From Bremerella sp. P1 (GTDB taxonomy: Bacteria; Planctomycetota; Planctomycetia; Pirellulales; Pirellulaceae), in contig NZ_CP118164.1 in the NCBI RefSeq assembly GCF_028748185.1, forward strand, positions 2,542,001-2,606,000: 64,000 nucleotides of DNA, read 5' to 3'. A program made the position numbers and the translations under genes. The notes beneath the pieces are model-generated. The model made no database searches. It saw nothing but the letters and a program-made list of their open reading frames with translations, and was not told where the DNA came from. Of this stretch, positions 55,273 to 63,999 are shown in pieces; the stretch's first letter is position 1, and each line of letters opens with the position of its first letter.

Positions 55273-55762
55273 TATCATCCTCGTTGGAAAAAGAACCGCG
55301 GTATGCCAGCCACCGCGCATGCACAAGCACGTTGGTAGCGACTGGGTGAAAGTAGAAGGGCCGGCGAATGATCAAAGCGACCCAAGTCAAAGATCCGCAC
55401 AAGAGGCGAACCCAATTCCCCGAAGCAAGATTGCTTTGAGGTCAGATGCGTGTAGTCTACCAGCTGCCTGACAGGCGAGGATAGTGCGCTAGCGGTTTTC
55501 TTGTATGGGCCGCACCGCCTAGGATACCTCTGTGTGCCACCCAGCCGCCAAGTTCTACGAAGATCGAACGATACAACCAGGACTACCTAAGCTGACCCTG
55601 CCTGACCCAAGTTGTTTGCACGCATCCAGAGTTCAGAAGGAACTTGGAGAGTAAGCCGGCTTGCCGCTTCACACTTCCGAGGGCGGCAGTGGCACACGTT
55701 GAGATGTTGAACATGATGGAGAAGCTGGCAGTGCCAATCGGCCCACGGGACTGCAGAATGCT
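55273..55762. other. Intergenic region with repeat fragments
   Basis: 490 nt with no plausible gene. It contains fragments similar to the GTGGCAC and GTGCCAC arms found at 56.3 and 56.8 kb (near 55531 and 55689). Confidence 0.35.
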
Positions 55763-56077
55763 TTAGTCTTCACGCTGTTTGGAATTATCGAATAGATGAT
55801 ATTTCACTCCCTCTAATTCTCCCTCAACTATTGGTGGAATATCTACCAAATCATGATACTCGGAGAACAAGGACGCGACACTTCTATTATTGATTCGGTC
55901 AAAAAGACCGGACTTTCCATGGCGGTGAAATAGGTCCATAGTCAATCTGCTAAAGGGCAATCTGAATTCCCGAGGAAGTTTTGGGAATACCGAATCCACT
56001 GCACGGATAATCAATTCTGGATCATCGCAAACAATACATATTGCGTCCAATGGATTAGGCGATTTGTCATTAGTCAT
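55763..56077 (-). CDS. Small orphan protein
   Basis: 104 aa from ATG 56077 (MTNDKSPNPLDAICIVCDDPELIIRAVDSVFPKL). Ends VEGELEGVKYHLFDNSKQRED. Cytoplasmic, acidic C-terminus, no known domain. Base composition is visibly richer in A/T than the neighbours, which fits acquired DNA. Size and composition resemble immunity proteins of polymorphic toxin systems, but there is no toxin gene beside it to support that. Confidence 0.5.
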   Translation of the reverse strand: MTNDKSPNPLDAICIVCDDPELIIRAVDSVFPKLPREFRLPFSRLTMDLFHRHGKSGLFDRINNRSVASLFSEYHDLVDIPPIVEGELEGVKYHLFDNSKQRED

Positions 56078-56330
56078 ATACGCGATTCCATTTATTGAAG
56101 TGCACCATTGTCCCAAGTCTAAATTTGTCCGTTTGCATCACAATATCGTATCGAAAACTAAAATTGCTCCGAGGCCACTGCATGGCGTTAGTGTCGTAGG
56201 CAGGGTCGACACCCGGCGAACGACCTGGCCTGGCCCTTCATCTTCTTCTGAGTGCGTGAACGTGCCATGCCGTTATGGTAGCCTGATGGCACCCAGTAAA
56301 GCCAACGTGTTGCCGCCGAATTCTGCAGGC

Positions 56331-56375
56331 CAGTGGCACACAGAAGTACCATCGTTAACCAGTGCCACCCAGCCG
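56331..56375. repeat. GTGGCAC-N22-GTGCCAC element, copy A
   Basis: Arms at 56333-56339 and 56362-56368. The interior shares ACAC-GAAG near the left arm with copy B. The element ends in a CCC-AGCCG segment also seen near 55531. Confidence 0.55.
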
Positions 56376-56777
56376 ACTGCCACGGTGCGACGATCGCTGG
56401 AAAGAGTTTCACACACGCTTACGAAAAACCAAACCGGCGAACGTCGTCTCGGCCGCGATCGCCAACCGTTGGCTTCGCAGGCTATACCACGAGATGGTCG
56501 CCACCGAAACCGAACTGGCCGCTTAGCGTACCTTTGAAAATTTCAATCACCGAGAGCTACCGATGAAACTCAGGAGCAGGAACTTACGATCGCGGATCCT
56601 TGCGTAGCGAAGGCGAGCTCGAGTGCCACTTGGACACCCGTCCGAAGCCAGATAGGGCAGCCTTCGCACCTCGAAACACCCACCAGGGCTAGGCCAAGCG
56701 GCCGATGCTCGGATAGAAGACTGGGATCTCCGCAAGCGTGAATACTAACCCCTGGACAAATCAGAGACTTTCATAGA

Positions 56778-56820
56778 AGTGGCACACGGAAGATTAATCG
56801 CCCGCCAGTGCCACCCCGCC
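56778..56820. repeat. GTGGCAC-N22-GTGCCAC element, copy B
   Basis: Arms at 56779-56785 and 56808-56814 with the same 22-nt interior length as copy A. Ends 9 nt before the ATG of the duplicated-domain gene, so it could affect that gene's translation or transcription. Confidence 0.55.
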
Positions 56821-56828
56821 GGGATAAA

Positions 56829-57674
56829 ATGTCAGATACCGTAGCGATCCGTTTTAGTTTCGATGGGTCATTAGAAGAGGCTCAAAAGCGCCTTGGCCAG
56901 CTATTCCATGTCGCGATTCAAAAGGGAACAGCCTGGGATGGGGACGATGTCTATTTTTTTTCGTCTATGGGAATGGGGGTGTCTCTCTTTAAGCACAAGT
57001 TTCATGACCCCGATCACGATCCCAGGTTAAGTGATAACGACGTTATCGTACAAATGAACCTATACGCACCAGTAACGGGACGAATGTACTTCCAAGTTGC
57101 TGTCCTCTCTGAGTGTGCATCCCCTCTTGCCGGTATGATAGCGACCGACCTTCATTGTGTCGCTTATGTCTGCTCGGAAGACGATGTGGTCCTGGAAGAA
57201 GTTATGCCCGACTCCCAATTACCCAAAAGAAAGGTTGTCAGCACTACCATTCAGCCAGGAGGTGACGAAGCACTGTCAAGAATTGTGAGGATTCGGTTTG
57301 ATTTTGACGGAGATCTCGAACAGGCCCGGGAAACACTAGGGCGGTTGTTCAATGTAGAGATGGAAAAACACGTGTCCCCAATTCTGGATGAATCCTTCTC
57401 GTTTGCAGCGATGGGCGTAAAAGGAACCGTTTCAAAATCGTTTTACTTTGACCCTGATTTGGATTCGCGACTAAGCCACAAAGATGTAATGATTGATGTT
57501 ACTTTGTATGCACCTGTGACGAATCGTACGGCGTCGAAGACCGATCGGGTCTTGGATATATCATCCATCCTTGCCAGCATGGTGGCTGTCTGTTTTGATC
57601 GCCCTGTTTATGTCTGTTCGAGCCACAATGAGGTAATCGAGGAAGTGATTCCGACTGACTTTGATAGTGAGTAG
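56829..57674 (+). CDS. Internally duplicated orphan protein
   Basis: 281 aa made of two related halves. Half 1 (about 4-130): IRFSFDGSLEEAQKRLGQLF, FFSSMGMGVSLFKHKFHDPDHDPRLSDNDV, LYAPVTGR, YVCSEDDVVLEEVMP. Half 2 (about 155-278): IRFDFDGDLEQARETLGRLF, SFAAMGVKGTVSKSFYFDPDLDSRLSHKDV, LYAPVTNR, YVCSSHNEVIEEVIP. The match along each half shows duplication and fusion. Cytoplasmic, acidic, no named domain. ATG at 56829. The last 176 nt overlap the convergent gene on the other strand. Could be an immunity-type protein; this is a guess. Confidence 0.65.
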   Translation: MSDTVAIRFSFDGSLEEAQKRLGQLFHVAIQKGTAWDGDDVYFFSSMGMGVSLFKHKFHDPDHDPRLSDNDVIVQMNLYAPVTGRMYFQVAVLSECASPLAGMIATDLHCVAYVCSEDDVVLEEVMPDSQLPKRKVVSTTIQPGGDEALSRIVRIRFDFDGDLEQARETLGRLFNVEMEKHVSPILDESFSFAAMGVKGTVSKSFYFDPDLDSRLSHKDVMIDVTLYAPVTNRTASKTDRVLDISSILASMVAVCFDRPVYVCSSHNEVIEEVIPTDFDSE

Positions 57675-58113
57675 AAGAAAAAGAGGTGTCTAGAGTGACT
57701 CGCAATCGTCGTTCTTCCACCTTTGGATTGCCACGCTCAACAGCGACGGTATTCCAGACAAGGTACTCATCTTCGACGCGTGGCAATCGATTTCCTTGTT
57801 CATTAATAAAGTCAGCGAACAAAGGGTGATTGCGTATGACTCGCCCTTGGTCCTCTAAGTACCCCACTGCCCTGGCTAGGACTTCCGGAGCTTCTTTGGC
57901 GAACACTCTTACGTCTAAGCCAACTGCCTGAATTGCTTCCAGCAATTCCTGCACGCTAAACGCCACGGCTGAAGTTTCTGCTCGTCGAATCAGCACACTC
58001 AGGGTTGGACGATCGCCATCGTCGTCGTATGCCCTTGGCCGTTCCGGTAGTTCCGAACGAAGCTCAATCTCGGCGAATTCATCGGTGATCACCTCAACGA
58101 TGTCGATCGTCAC
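57499..58113 (-). CDS. Orphan protein with antisense C-terminal extension
   Basis: 204 aa from a GTG at 58113 that overlaps the FG-GAP gene's stop (GTGA). Residues 1-146 look like a real soluble protein (MTIDIVEVITDEFAEIEL, TLSVLIRRAETSAVAFSVQELLEAIQAVGLDV, HPLFADFINEQG, VEDEYLVWNTVAVERG). Residues 147-204 are translated entirely antisense to the duplicated-domain gene and are low in hydrophobic residues (SQSESLPRLPHCGSNRHKQ), so the native end may have been lost. The N-terminal part resembles no family I can name. Confidence 0.55.
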   Translation of the reverse strand: MTIDIVEVITDEFAEIELRSELPERPRAYDDDGDRPTLSVLIRRAETSAVAFSVQELLEAIQAVGLDVRVFAKEAPEVLARAVGYLEDQGRVIRNHPLFADFINEQGNRLPRVEDEYLVWNTVAVERGNPKVEERRLRVTLDTSFSSTHYQSQSESLPRLPHCGSNRHKQGDQNRQPPCWQGWMIYPRPDRSSTPYDSSQVHTK

Positions 58114-59321
58114 TGAGCCCCCTCAACGTCCTGAACAAACACAAAACTCCCCAGCTTCGACGAAGTCAGCACATCCATCCGGCCATCCCCATTCACATCG
58201 GCGGCTTGGATCTGCACGCCGACGCCTGAGTGGTCGTCGATCTGGTGGGGGACGAAGCGGACGGTTCCGTCTGCGTTTTTGGTCCGCTCGAACCAATAGA
58301 CGACCGGGGCGGCCATGGGTTCGATGTCTCCTTTGGGGCCGTGGGCCCAGCGACGTGTGCCGACGATGATGTCTTTACGTAAGTCGCCGTTGATGTCGGC
58401 CAGGTCTAACGCGTGCAGCTGGGTGAACGCTACGCCGAACGTTTCCCGCTGCGTGTCGTCTCCCATGATCAGGTGCTTCTCGAAACAGATCTCTTCACCG
58501 CTCTTGGTCTGCTCGAACCAGGCCAGCCCCCAGCCGTGCCCGTCGAGCGCCGTGATGACATCGGCGTCGCCATCTTCGTCAACGTCGTCGCAGTAGATCT
58601 GCGCCCCACCGCGCTCGGCGAACTTGTGCGTGTGGAACGGCCAAACGGTGTTGCGTTTTGGTGGCTGTTCGAACCAGCCGTCGTTGATCACCAAGTCGAG
58701 CCGGCCATCTCCGTTGACATCGCCGACCCCTTCGCCGTGATAAAACTCCTTCCACTCACCCCGATCGCTGATCGGCTGAAACCGCCACGGCTGTTGTGGC
58801 TTGCCCGGCTGCGGTTCGATCCAGCCCAAACGGCCTTCCCAATGACAGACGACCTGCACGTTCCCGTCCTGAAACAGATCGACCAGCGCCGGCGACTCTC
58901 CCTGTACGCGTTCAAACGCGTAGTGCTTCTTCCACTCGCCGTCGGTGCTGCCGGGATTCTCGTACCAGTAGGCAGCATGTAGGTGCACGCGCCCCAGCAC
59001 CAGGATATCGGGTAACCCATCGCCGGAGAAATCGTGCACGAAGCTGAACATGCTGTTCGATGGGCTCTTCTCCGGCGGCAGTGGCACGGCCGGGTAAAAC
59101 TCGTGCTTCTGATCGAAGCTGGGCCCCGCGTACCAATAGGGGCCCGCCACGATATCAGTCGCCCCATCTTGGTTGATGTCGCCTGATTGAATTCCATCGC
59201 AGAAGTAGCGATCGCTCAGCACGATCTTCTGGAAACGGATCGCACTCGTTTCTTCTGCCCGAAGCGTCGCGCACGCGAAGGCAATCAAAAGCAGGCTGAC
59301 CCAACAGGTAGTTGGCGGCAT
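58110..59321 (-). CDS. Secreted FG-GAP/VCBS beta-propeller protein
   Basis: 403 aa with a signal peptide (MPPTTCWVSLLLIAFACATLRAEE). Propeller blades carry the calcium-binding D-x-(N/D)-x-D-G-x-x-D signature: GDINQDGATDIV, HDFSGDGLPDIL, GDVNGDGRLDLV, DDVDEDGDADVI, ADINGDLRKDII and ADVNGDGRMDVL. Such proteins are surface or periplasmic in planctomycetes; a ligand is unknown. The ATG at 59321 starts the signal peptide; the open frame extends to 59486. Divergent from the beta-helix gene; its stop overlaps the next gene's GTG. Confidence 0.88.
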   Translation of the reverse strand: MPPTTCWVSLLLIAFACATLRAEETSAIRFQKIVLSDRYFCDGIQSGDINQDGATDIVAGPYWYAGPSFDQKHEFYPAVPLPPEKSPSNSMFSFVHDFSGDGLPDILVLGRVHLHAAYWYENPGSTDGEWKKHYAFERVQGESPALVDLFQDGNVQVVCHWEGRLGWIEPQPGKPQQPWRFQPISDRGEWKEFYHGEGVGDVNGDGRLDLVINDGWFEQPPKRNTVWPFHTHKFAERGGAQIYCDDVDEDGDADVITALDGHGWGLAWFEQTKSGEEICFEKHLIMGDDTQRETFGVAFTQLHALDLADINGDLRKDIIVGTRRWAHGPKGDIEPMAAPVVYWFERTKNADGTVRFVPHQIDDHSGVGVQIQAADVNGDGRMDVLTSSKLGSFVFVQDVEGAQ

Positions 59322-59467
59322 GAAGTAGCTCCCAAGGGTGGTCACGTTTTCTCCGGAGTGATTGTACCGATTGAGAACACATTCCGCGATTTTTTGTTTG
59401 GATGAGCACATCCGCGCGATATCATAAACGTATCCCTCCTCCTTAACCCCCACCCAAGGATCTCCGC

Positions 59468-61135
59468 ATGTCTCAGTCCAACCCAATCAAGGTCGTTGCT
59501 GCGCTGCTGGTCGCGGCTTGGTTCTCTACCACAATCACCTCAGCCTCGGCCAAAGCGATTCATGTGCCGGGCGACCACAAGACGATCCAGGCAGCCATCG
59601 ACGCGGCTGAGCCTGATGACGTTGTTTTGGTGAAGGCCGGAACGTACGCCGAACGACTCAAGCTGAAAGCGAACGTGACTGTTCGTAGCGAAGGAGACGC
59701 CACTGCAGGCAAGCAAGGACTGCTGCGGGCCGAAGAAACGATCCTCGATGGCTCCGACGTGCCGGGGCATGGCAGTGCCGTAATGATGGCCGAAGGGTCG
59801 GAGCTCGACGGGCTCACGGTTCGTAACTTTGGTCACTACGACGAAGCCGAGTGGGCGAAGCATCACAAGACGCAGGGAAACCTTCAATCGCACGAGCACA
59901 TCGGCGAAAGCCCTGGTCCAGGTATTCAAATCCCGAACGTGACCTGCGTGGTGCAAAACAACATCGTGCATCACATCGGTGACACCGGCATCGGCCTGTT
60001 CGGCAGCTCGGGCAGCGCCGCTTCGCCGCACATTTATAAGAACGTCTGCTACCGCAACATGGGTGGCGGCATCGGTGCGATGCGTCAGTCGCGCGGGATC
60101 ATCGAAGCGAACACCTGCTTCGAGAACTTCTACGCCGGCATCGGGCACAACCACGCCAGTCCTGTTGTGATCCGCAACGTCTGTTACGAGAACATCCGTG
60201 CCGGGATCGGCATCAGTGAAGGCTCGTGCCCCACGGTGCGTGAGAACAAGTGCTACAAGAACCGCCGGGCCGGGATCGGCGTGCGAACGGGGTCAGATAC
60301 CCGTCCGATCATCGAAGCGAATCTCTGCTATGAGAACGACATGGCCGGCATCGGCACCGAAGAGGACGCCGCGTCGATCATCCGCAACAACGAGTGTTAC
60401 CGAAACAAGATGGCGGGCATCGGCATTCGGCACGCACAGGCCACCATCGTGGGCAACACCAGCTACGAAAACGGCGCCGCTGGCATCGGGCTAGACGGAG
60501 CCAAGGCGGTCGTGATGGACAACCACTGCCATCACAACCAATCCGCCGGCATCGGCATGGCGGAGTGCGAAGACGGAAAGGCCACGCTTGCCCGTAATAA
60601 GCTGATCGAAAACAAGCAAGTCGCCATCGGCATTCACGGTGGGTGGCAAGCGGAAGTGATCGAGAACGAACTCGAACGGACCGGAGGAATGCCGCCGCTG
60701 ATGATGATCTTCGCTGGCTCGACCGTCGACATAAACGGCAACACCTTCAAGGGAGGCGGCGTCGCTGGCGTTCGCATCGCAGGCGAGGCCCGGATCGAGA
60801 ACAATCAAATGGTTGCTACGGCGCTTCGCAAAGTCGGACCACCCAGCTTCGGCATCTGGGCTTTGCCGGACGCCACCGTCCAGGCGTATGGCAACAGCTT
60901 CGAGAACTTCCGTCACGCCGTTTCCGCCAGCCAGGCGAATGTTTCGGCCGTCGGCAATAAGGTGAAGACGTTCCACCAAGCGGCGTTCGTCATCCAAGAT
61001 CCCAAGGGATCGACCGCCGTCATGGGCAACCAGGTGACCACCGGCGACTCCAACGCCAAGGTCTTACTGGCCAAGGGGAACGAGACCGATCGGATCGTTG
61101 AGCGTGGGAATGAGATTGTGAAGAAAGCGGAGTAA
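59468..61135 (+). CDS. Secreted right-handed parallel beta-helix protein
   Basis: 555 aa. A signal peptide (VVAALLVAAWFSTTITSASA) leads to the carbohydrate-active beta-helix start HVPGDHKTIQAAIDAAEPDDVVLVKAGTYAERLKLKANVTV. The middle consists of about eight coils of 22-24 residues with an (A/T)GIGI core and a following N-x-C-Y-x-N turn (IGHN, AGIGIS, RAGIGVR, MAGIGTE, MAGIGIR, AAGIGLDGA, SAGIGMAE). Such folds often bind or cut polysaccharides, but no catalytic residues stand out. AAGGA precedes the ATG at 59468. Confidence 0.88.
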   Translation: MSQSNPIKVVAALLVAAWFSTTITSASAKAIHVPGDHKTIQAAIDAAEPDDVVLVKAGTYAERLKLKANVTVRSEGDATAGKQGLLRAEETILDGSDVPGHGSAVMMAEGSELDGLTVRNFGHYDEAEWAKHHKTQGNLQSHEHIGESPGPGIQIPNVTCVVQNNIVHHIGDTGIGLFGSSGSAASPHIYKNVCYRNMGGGIGAMRQSRGIIEANTCFENFYAGIGHNHASPVVIRNVCYENIRAGIGISEGSCPTVRENKCYKNRRAGIGVRTGSDTRPIIEANLCYENDMAGIGTEEDAASIIRNNECYRNKMAGIGIRHAQATIVGNTSYENGAAGIGLDGAKAVVMDNHCHHNQSAGIGMAECEDGKATLARNKLIENKQVAIGIHGGWQAEVIENELERTGGMPPLMMIFAGSTVDINGNTFKGGGVAGVRIAGEARIENNQMVATALRKVGPPSFGIWALPDATVQAYGNSFENFRHAVSASQANVSAVGNKVKTFHQAAFVIQDPKGSTAVMGNQVTTGDSNAKVLLAKGNETDRIVERGNEIVKKAE

Positions 61136-61150
61136 GTTTTCCGCATGAGA

Positions 61151-61185
61151 AATGGGGATCGTCCAAAAAAGCCGGCGTCCCCATT
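61151..61185. terminator. Hairpin between convergent genes, probable terminator
   Basis: AATGGGGA (61151-61158) pairs with TCCCCATT (61178-61185), 8-bp perfect arms around a 19-nt loop that includes six A. It lies between the beta-helix gene stop and the convergent 61202 gene stop and could serve both. The T-tract is absent on the plus strand. Confidence 0.4.
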
Positions 61186-61201
61186 CGATTTGTGCGCGAC
61201 T

Positions 61202-61648
61202 TCAGTCTTCGGCGAAAAAGCAGATGAAGAGAGTCTTGTGGTGACCCACCGCCACAATAGCTTTATCGAAGGTCCAATCGGATACGGGGTTCCAGGAACC
61301 GAACACTGTTCCGTTATGGCCATACGTTTTGGGACTATGGTTAGTGACCCAAGTCGAACCTGATTCCGCGTGCATGGACAGTGATTCCGCGAGCGCCACG
61401 CATTCCTCGATCGGTAGTAGTTGATCCGAAGAATAGGCAAGATCATGCCCTATATCGTAGGCGAGCATGTCAATGATGGACTCATACTCATGTTCGATCG
61501 TTCGCCAGCCGTCGCCAATGGCTTGGTAGCCTGCGAGTGTTGAGGCGGAGTCGGCCGCGTCGCTCACAGAATCGCCGATACGTTTGGATTCGTAAGCCTT
61601 TACAACAACGGAGTCGATCGATTCGATGATTTCGTTAAGCGGTTTCAT
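61202..61648 (-). CDS. Hypothetical cytoplasmic protein
   Basis: 148 aa starting MKPLNEIIESIDSVVVKAYESKRIGD, a helix, then helical segments through SIIDMLAYDIGHDLAYSSDQLLPIEECVALAESLS. The C-terminal third (WNPVSDWTFDKAIVAVGHHKTLFICFFAED) is beta-rich. No signal peptide or known domain. Base composition is more A/T-rich than flanking genes. ATG at 61648. Confidence 0.55.
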   Translation of the reverse strand: MKPLNEIIESIDSVVVKAYESKRIGDSVSDAADSASTLAGYQAIGDGWRTIEHEYESIIDMLAYDIGHDLAYSSDQLLPIEECVALAESLSMHAESGSTWVTNHSPKTYGHNGTVFGSWNPVSDWTFDKAIVAVGHHKTLFICFFAED

Positions 61649-61679
61649 GCATTATTAAATTAAAAGCAAACGGGTGCCG

Positions 61680-63077
61680 CTACTCCAGAGGCTCTTTCGC
61701 TTCCTTCATGAAGTCGGCCATCATCTGGACAATCGTGGGATGATCCTTGGCGATGTCGGTTGTTTCGCCGATGTCTTCCTGCAAGTTGTATAGCTCGATC
61801 GGTTTGTCTGGGGCCTGGCGAACGGCTTTGAATTCTCCTTGCCGGGCCGCTTCCATCTTGGCGAAGGACGAATACGAGATCCGCTGCTTCGGGTCAGGCT
61901 TGCGGTTTGCGACGACCACCTTCTGCTGCTTGTTGAGCAACGTTGGCAGGAAGCTGAGGCCGTCGTTCAGCGGCACCACCTTGGCATTGGTCAGATCGGC
62001 GTAAGTGGCCATCACATCGTAGGCGTTGAAGGTGATGCCAGACTCGGTGCCGGGTGCGATCTTGCCGGGCCAGACGGCGATGAACGGCACGCGGATGCCG
62101 CCTTCGTAGACGGTTCGCTTGTATCCCTTGAGCGGGCCGTTGCTATCGAAGAAGTCGACCTTGTGTCCCCCTTCCTGATGCGGGCCATTGTCGGAAGTGA
62201 AGATCAGCAGCGTGTTGTCTTCGATCTTCAGTTCCTTCAAAAGGTCGCGCAGCTTACCGACGTCGCTGTCCATGTGCGTGACCATCGCAGCGAAACCTTT
62301 TTCCGGTGCGGGCCAATCCTTGTCGGCGTACTGACCGTAGCTGGGCACCTCGCTGCCGTTGCCGGTGACGCGGCCCCCTTCGTTGTTGGCATGCGGGATC
62401 GTCCAGTGAATGTGTAGCAGAAACGGCTTGTCGGCATTGCGGCGAACGAAGTCGAACGCTTCCTGGGTCATCACGTCGTGCGAGTAGGTCTTGCGGGCAT
62501 CGAGCTTGGCCACACGGCCGCGGGCATTCTTGTCGTCCATCAGGACATTGCCCGGCAAGGGAAGCTCTTCGACCTTGTCCCCTTCGCAGCGCCAGATATT
62601 GGGCGGGTAATAGTTGTGGGCGTTGCTTTGGTTGAGGTACCCGCACCAGAAGTCGAAGCCGTGATAGATCGGTTCGCCGCCGCTGCCAGGCTCACCCATC
62701 GCCCACTTGCCGACGCCGCCGGTGGTGTAGCCTTGCTCTTTCATCAGCTCGGCGATCGTGTGATCGGACGGCTTCATCGTGTACGGTTTGTTGTCGTTGA
62801 TCGGCTGATGCCCCAGACTTCGACCGGTCCACAGCACCAGCCGCGAAGGACGACAGACCGTGCAGCCAGCGTAGAAGCTGGTCAGCTTCATCCCATCGCC
62901 GGCCATCTGATCGAGCTTCGGCGTCGCGATCTTCTGCTGGCCGAAACAGCCCAGGTCGCCATAACCGAGGTCGTCGACGTAGATGAAAATCACGTTCGGC
63001 TTGGCATCATCCGCCGCACGCGCGACCGAAGGAACCAAGAACAGCAAACCAGCAAGCAGCAAAACCAAACGATGCAT
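61680..63077 (-). CDS. Secreted arylsulfatase
   Basis: 465 aa with a signal peptide (MHRLVLLLAGLLFLVPSVARA). The sulfatase core starts KPNVIFIYVDDLGYGDLGCFG (metal-binding Asp pair) and the activation motif is CRPSRLVLWTGR, whose first Cys becomes formylglycine. Metal and sulfate-binding segments PFLLHIHWTIPHANN and TSDNGPHQEGGHK follow. Planctomycetes carry many such enzymes to remove sulfate from algal polysaccharides. A formylglycine-generating enzyme must be encoded elsewhere. ATG at 63077 picked at the signal peptide. Confidence 0.93.
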   Translation of the reverse strand: MHRLVLLLAGLLFLVPSVARAADDAKPNVIFIYVDDLGYGDLGCFGQQKIATPKLDQMAGDGMKLTSFYAGCTVCRPSRLVLWTGRSLGHQPINDNKPYTMKPSDHTIAELMKEQGYTTGGVGKWAMGEPGSGGEPIYHGFDFWCGYLNQSNAHNYYPPNIWRCEGDKVEELPLPGNVLMDDKNARGRVAKLDARKTYSHDVMTQEAFDFVRRNADKPFLLHIHWTIPHANNEGGRVTGNGSEVPSYGQYADKDWPAPEKGFAAMVTHMDSDVGKLRDLLKELKIEDNTLLIFTSDNGPHQEGGHKVDFFDSNGPLKGYKRTVYEGGIRVPFIAVWPGKIAPGTESGITFNAYDVMATYADLTNAKVVPLNDGLSFLPTLLNKQQKVVVANRKPDPKQRISYSSFAKMEAARQGEFKAVRQAPDKPIELYNLQEDIGETTDIAKDHPTIVQMMADFMKEAKEPLE

Positions 63078-63175
63078 GGGAGGGACCTTCCGCGCAAGCA
63101 AGGGTCAAATCGGGGTGCCAGAGAGGTGGTTGTTTAGTATTGCTTGCTCCGGTGGCGGGGTCAAATTCTCGAGAA

Positions 63176-63999
63176 TTACGGCTTTACCAGCGGTTGATTC
63201 GGCATTTCCAGCTTGTTCAAGTCTTCCAGCTTGATCTTCAGCACCTCGACGGTTTGTTTGCCTCCGGCGAAGGCCACCAGCAGGTCGCTGCCATGCTGGA
63301 TCACGTGCGGGTAGTCGACATGCCTGCCGCCGATCAGATAGCCCATCTTGGTGAAGACAACCCCATCGTCGCTGATCGAAATGGCCAGCGGATCGCGGCG
63401 CTTCGGATGCGGGTTCGAGACCAGCACGTAGCGGCCATCTTCCAGGCGAACGCCACTAAACTTCGACCGAGCATCGGGAAAGTCGGTGCGATGCGGAGGG
63501 GACCAGCTCTTGCCCTGATCTTCCGAGAACGAGCGATAGAGGTAGCCGCTTTTGTGGTTATCGCGGAACAGGGCCACCATTCGCTGATTGTCCGGCAGCA
63601 CCCACCAATACGGCTCTTCCGCGGCTAACTCAGCATCGGACTTGAAGACCGGCACCGAGTCCCACTCGTCGATCGCTTCGACGCCGCCGACCAAGAACTG
63701 CACGCCTGACTTTTTGTAGTCGTGCATGCGGCGAGACATCATCCACTGACCGGAAGGTATCTTCTTGGGCGGGAAGTTATTGATCGCGTTGTCTTGGATG
63801 ACCTGCGAATCGCCCCAGGCCTGGGCTTGGTTATCCCAACGAAACGCATGCAGCTCGAGGCCGGGCCCAAAGAAGCCAGCCGACTGATCGAGTGACGCCA
63901 GCGCGTACAGCTCGCCGTCGCGCTGCCAGAAGCCGCGAGCAATCCAGCGGAACCCATCGGGGCTGCGCGTGCCGTAGACCTTCGAGTCCTTGCCGGAAT
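63176..63999 (-). CDS. Sialidase/BNR-repeat protein, N-terminus beyond the window
   Basis: Open frame from the stop at 63176 to the window edge with no stop, so the gene is partial and the true start lies beyond. Visible motifs: KVYGTRSPDGFRWIARGFW, an ASLDQSAGFFGPGLELHAFRW stretch, SQVIQDNAINNFPPKKIPSGQW, SFSEDQGKSWSPP and ISDDGVVFTKMG. The S-x-D-x-G-x-(S/T)-W units are BNR/Asp-box repeats of sialidase-like propellers. Earlier in-frame ATGs at 63739-63742 are internal. About 274 residues are visible. Confidence 0.8.
   Translation of the reverse strand, partial: SGKDSKVYGTRSPDGFRWIARGFWQRDGELYALASLDQSAGFFGPGLELHAFRWDNQAQAWGDSQVIQDNAINNFPPKKIPSGQWMMSRRMHDYKKSGVQFLVGGVEAIDEWDSVPVFKSDAELAAEEPYWWVLPDNQRMVALFRDNHKSGYLYRSFSEDQGKSWSPPHRTDFPDARSKFSGVRLEDGRYVLVSNPHPKRRDPLAISISDDGVVFTKMGYLIGGRHVDYPHVIQHGSDLLVAFAGGKQTVEVLKIKLEDLNKLEMPNQPLVKP

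Larger units (their letters stand above)
56078..56828. other. Repeat-rich intergenic region
   Basis: 751 nt with no plausible gene. It holds the two equal-spacing inverted repeats at 56331-56375 and 56778-56820, listed separately. Confidence 0.45.
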
